From contig DF237060.1 in the NCBI GenBank assembly GCA_000708835.1, forward strand, positions 124,001 through 188,000: a stretch of DNA of 64,000 nucleotides, read 5' to 3'. The DNA is from Klebsormidium nitens. Its lineage: Eukaryota > Streptophyta > Klebsormidiophyceae > Klebsormidiales > Klebsormidiaceae. Below are positions 61,443-64,000 of this stretch, piece by piece (positions within the stretch are counted from its first letter, which is position 1; every line of letters begins with the position of its first letter). The notes under the pieces are model-generated. The model saw only the letters and a list, made by a program, of their open reading frames with translations. It ran no database searches and had not been told where the DNA came from. The position numbers were made by a program, and so were the translations under genes.

Positions 61443-62366
61443 GTACGCTGGTCAAAATCGTCATGCTTGCAATGGAGTGATTCGCCATCCATTCATTTCC
61501 TTTCATGGCATTTTTTTCCATTCCCTATGGCTCTCTGCCCCTATGATTTTGGTGCTCTTTGATCTTTGCTGGAGATTAACGCGCTTCTCCGGCCATTTGA
61601 GAAGCATCTCTGGTACAATTGAGAATCAAATGTGTGGAGCTGCAAGCCTTGAAGCCTGTGATCTAAAAAATGGCTCGGAAATAGAACCGTGGGAAGAGTT
61701 CTCGGTTGCCTTATAGCAGTCTGTTCGCGTAAGCAGAGCTCGTTTGAAGTCGGAACGTCCCAACTTTGTAGAGTGCATCCTGCGCCATCTGCGAAGATGA
61801 CAGTGTTGGCTTTATGTCATGCTGACGCAGACGAGAGGGCCATTGTGATTCAAGCCACCCAGCCTTCGAAGATCCACATGAATATGAAGCATTTGACTTC
61901 AAACCGAGAATTTCAGTATTGACTTTACTTTTCATAAGCAGTTGGTCGCGTCCTCGTTGTTATCCGCATCTTTCGCAGTCCGCTTTCTGCTTTGCGTTCT
62001 GCCTCTGTCTGACTTCGTCGCCTCCCCCCCGATTGCTATCTGAGTTTCGTCAAGGATCTACTTGGATCCTGCAGTTTCCAAGCTCAAAATGGCCCCTTTT
62101 ACAAGCCTCCCCCAAGGGAGCGGCCCCCCCTCGTCCCATCCCCTCTGCGCCATCGTTTTCACTGCTAGAGGCGATTGCAGAGAAGGCGTCGGTGGGTGCA
62201 CAGCATCGTTGGGTGGCGCTGTGGCACGTGTGCAGGCGACTTAGGTGGTTGGTTCTCATCGGAGAGGATCCGCCGGAGGACGTGGTGAGCGAGGAACGGG
62301 AGGCCTGGGTTCGGTGGCCTGGTTGCAGGGTGAGCGCGGTAGGGTTTAGGAAGAGGGGCTCCGCCT

Positions 62367-64000
62367 ATGCCAGTGGAGACTAGGTCCCAGCTAGCGGCGC
62401 GTTATCGGGAAGTGTTGGAAGCAGTCTCGCAGAGTACGGAAGGGGCGAACGGGGAGAGTGAGGGCTCAGGCGGGGAGGAGCAAGGCGCGGAAGCGGCGCA
62501 GGCAAGCCAGGGGGGCTGGTGGGAGGAGGAAGAGGCGGAGATGGCGTCGGGTGCGGGCCTGGAGGGGCGTCAGAGGTTTTCTGGCAAAAGGGGTGAGGGA
62601 CTCACCTTGAAGCAGTTTGAGGTGATGGTCAAGGGAAGCCTGCAGGATCGTTTCAAAAAGCTGCAGAAGGACGTGGGAAACCCGGTGGAAGGGGTCGAGT
62701 TCAACGGGAGATATTGCATCTATCTCGGGGAGTTTCTCGACAACCCCGCGAAGCTGGCGCACGAGCGGGAGTATGAGGAGCATTGCAAAGAGCTGGACCC
62801 GGTGGGGGCGCTGTTGACTTCGCTCAAGCGCCACTTCGAGGATCGTAAGGAGGGCAAGGTGCAGGAATGGGTGCAGTTCCGGCGTGAGCCCGGGGAGGAG
62901 CTCCCGTCGCTGCTGTTTAGGCTGAAGGGTTTGGCGGAGGACTTGGACAAGCAAGACGCAGACCAGGAGCTTGTCACCAAGTTCGTGACCAGCTTGGACA
63001 GGCGGTTTGCTGAGCAGGCCAGCTCGCAGGCGATGGCTGCGACCAAGGAGCCGGGGGGTGCTTATACGCTAGACGAGGCGTACGAAGCGGCGCTGAGGGT
63101 CCAGTCCATCAACTCTCGGCTGCGAATCGCGCGCGAGCTTGCTCCGAAGGCGGTGGAAGCGACCAGGGCGCAGTGGGGGCGGAAGCCGGCGGTGGCAGCG
63201 CACGCAGCGGTGGTACCTGCGGCACCGCAGCTGGGAGCAGCAGCACCGGCGGCAGAGGGAGGATCGGGGGCATGTCACAACTGCGGTGAGGTGGGACACT
63301 ACCGCAACGGGTGTCCGCACCCGCGGCGTAACAGCTCGGGGAGGGGCCAAGCAGCAGGAGGGAGGGGAGGCGGCGGCCGCGGCCCCCGTGCTTGTTTTGT
63401 GTGCGGGGAAACCACTCATCTCGCTGCGCAGTGTGCTAAGCGGGCGGCGCCGGCTGTGGCAGCAACGGCACCTAGCGCAGGGGGAGGCATCGACGCAGAG
63501 GAGTTCAAGGCCTTCCAGGAGTGGCGGGCCATGTCTCAGGCGGCGCTGGCGGTACGGGCGGAGATCGAGGAGGAGGATGATGACTGCGGGTGGGATGAGC
63601 TAGAGTACGGGCTGGGGGCCGTGGCGCTTCCCTTGCCCCAACGGAGCGGGCCCGCAGTGGCGATGGCGGCAGCAGGCACGCGGGCCGGCGCGGAGAAGGC
63701 AAGAGCAACGAGAGCGGCGCGGGGTAAGCCGGCAACGGGGGGGGGTGTCTTGTCTCCACCGCAGCGTGCAGGGAAGGCCACGGTGGAGGCTGTGGGGACG
63801 GTTCAAATTGCTCAGCCGGTGGACCTCGCTGCGGTGGAGTCGCTCAAAGCGCGCAGGGACAAGGCGGCCGCCAAGGAGCGGCTCGCCAGGCTGCCAGACC
63901 ACGGCCGCCACGTGGCGCCACAAGGCCTCAACCGTCTGCCCAAGGGGTTTGCGGTCCAGGGGGGTGCAGCGCCGGGAAGAGCAGCGGAGGGGCTGGGCAG
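62367..64000 (+). CDS. gag: Retrotransposon gag polyprotein, 5' part
   Basis: An uninterrupted frame of 544 codons begins MPVETRSQLAARYREV and runs off the window. Residues 95-250 look like a retrotransposon capsid region (LKRHFEDRKEGKVQEWVQF, GEELPSLLFRLKGLAEDLD). Two CCHC zinc knuckles follow: CHNCGEVGHYRNGC at about residue 306 and CFVCGETTHLAAQC at about residue 347, which bind nucleic acid in gag proteins. A long Ala/Arg-rich linker leads towards where protease and reverse transcriptase would lie. No stop or frameshift is seen, so the element may be young. I did not identify an LTR or primer-binding site. The high GC of this frame contrasts with 61.5-62.0 kb upstream. The family (Ty3-like rather than Ty1-like) is inferred. 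Confidence 0.85.
   Translation, partial: MPVETRSQLAARYREVLEAVSQSTEGANGESEGSGGEEQGAEAAQASQGGWWEEEEAEMASGAGLEGRQRFSGKRGEGLTLKQFEVMVKGSLQDRFKKLQKDVGNPVEGVEFNGRYCIYLGEFLDNPAKLAHEREYEEHCKELDPVGALLTSLKRHFEDRKEGKVQEWVQFRREPGEELPSLLFRLKGLAEDLDKQDADQELVTKFVTSLDRRFAEQASSQAMAATKEPGGAYTLDEAYEAALRVQSINSRLRIARELAPKAVEATRAQWGRKPAVAAHAAVVPAAPQLGAAAPAAEGGSGACHNCGEVGHYRNGCPHPRRNSSGRGQAAGGRGGGGRGPRACFVCGETTHLAAQCAKRAAPAVAATAPSAGGGIDAEEFKAFQEWRAMSQAALAVRAEIEEEDDDCGWDELEYGLGAVALPLPQRSGPAVAMAAAGTRAGAEKARATRAARGKPATGGGVLSPPQRAGKATVEAVGTVQIAQPVDLAAVESLKARRDKAAAKERLARLPDHGRHVAPQGLNRLPKGFAVQGGAAPGRAAEGLG

Overview
The window is intron-rich nuclear DNA from a green-lineage eukaryote. Two genes point to streptophytes: a CDKE/CDK8-type kinase and a class II formin with an N-terminal PTEN-like domain, an architecture typical of land plants and their algal relatives. 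A plastid-type NCS1 nucleobase transporter fits the same lineage. A charophyte alga of the Klebsormidium kind is my inference, not something the sequence proves. Gene models below were built by hand from reading frames, GT/AG sites and intron phase. Exon edges may be off by a base or a few where noted.

Layout. (1) 1-3923, plus: the 3' half of a CDKE gene, with extra partial copies of two of its exons. (2) 7024-18991, plus: a large multi-exon gene for an unrecognised nuclear protein of about 1,630 residues, with a C-terminal ADD-type zinc finger. (3) About 21250-28335, minus: a frameshifted, deleted copy of the gene at 37552-46571. (4) 28926-31321, plus: an unrecognised multi-pass membrane protein. 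(5) 31974-36984, minus: the NCS1 transporter. (6) 37552-46571, plus: an intact gene of about 1,383 residues combining SFI1-like repeats, a six-blade kelch propeller and long coiled coils. Items 3 and 6 are the arms of a 7-8 kb inverted duplication that brackets items 4 and 5. (7) 47914-58322, plus: a complete class II formin of about 1,448 residues, with a 20-N gap in its proline-rich FH1 region. (8) 58.3-64.0 kb: a repeat-rich tract with a strong hairpin, a 265-bp tandem repeat carrying a covarying stem-loop, a small ORF, an orphan RRM exon, and the start of a retrotransposon gag that runs off the window.

The most unusual theme is a structural habit seen in four different genes. Short stretches at exon edges, including the splice acceptor or donor, have been copied once or several times into the adjoining intron. 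This occurs in CDKE, the ADD-finger gene, the kelch gene (and independently its pseudogene copy) and the formin. The copies would give alternative splice sites, alternative 3' ends or decoy exons.

By function, several products could meet at the cytoskeleton (formin; the SFI1/kelch/coiled-coil protein) or in the nucleus (CDKE of the Mediator kinase module; the ADD protein). I see no evidence that the genes form a co-regulated cluster.
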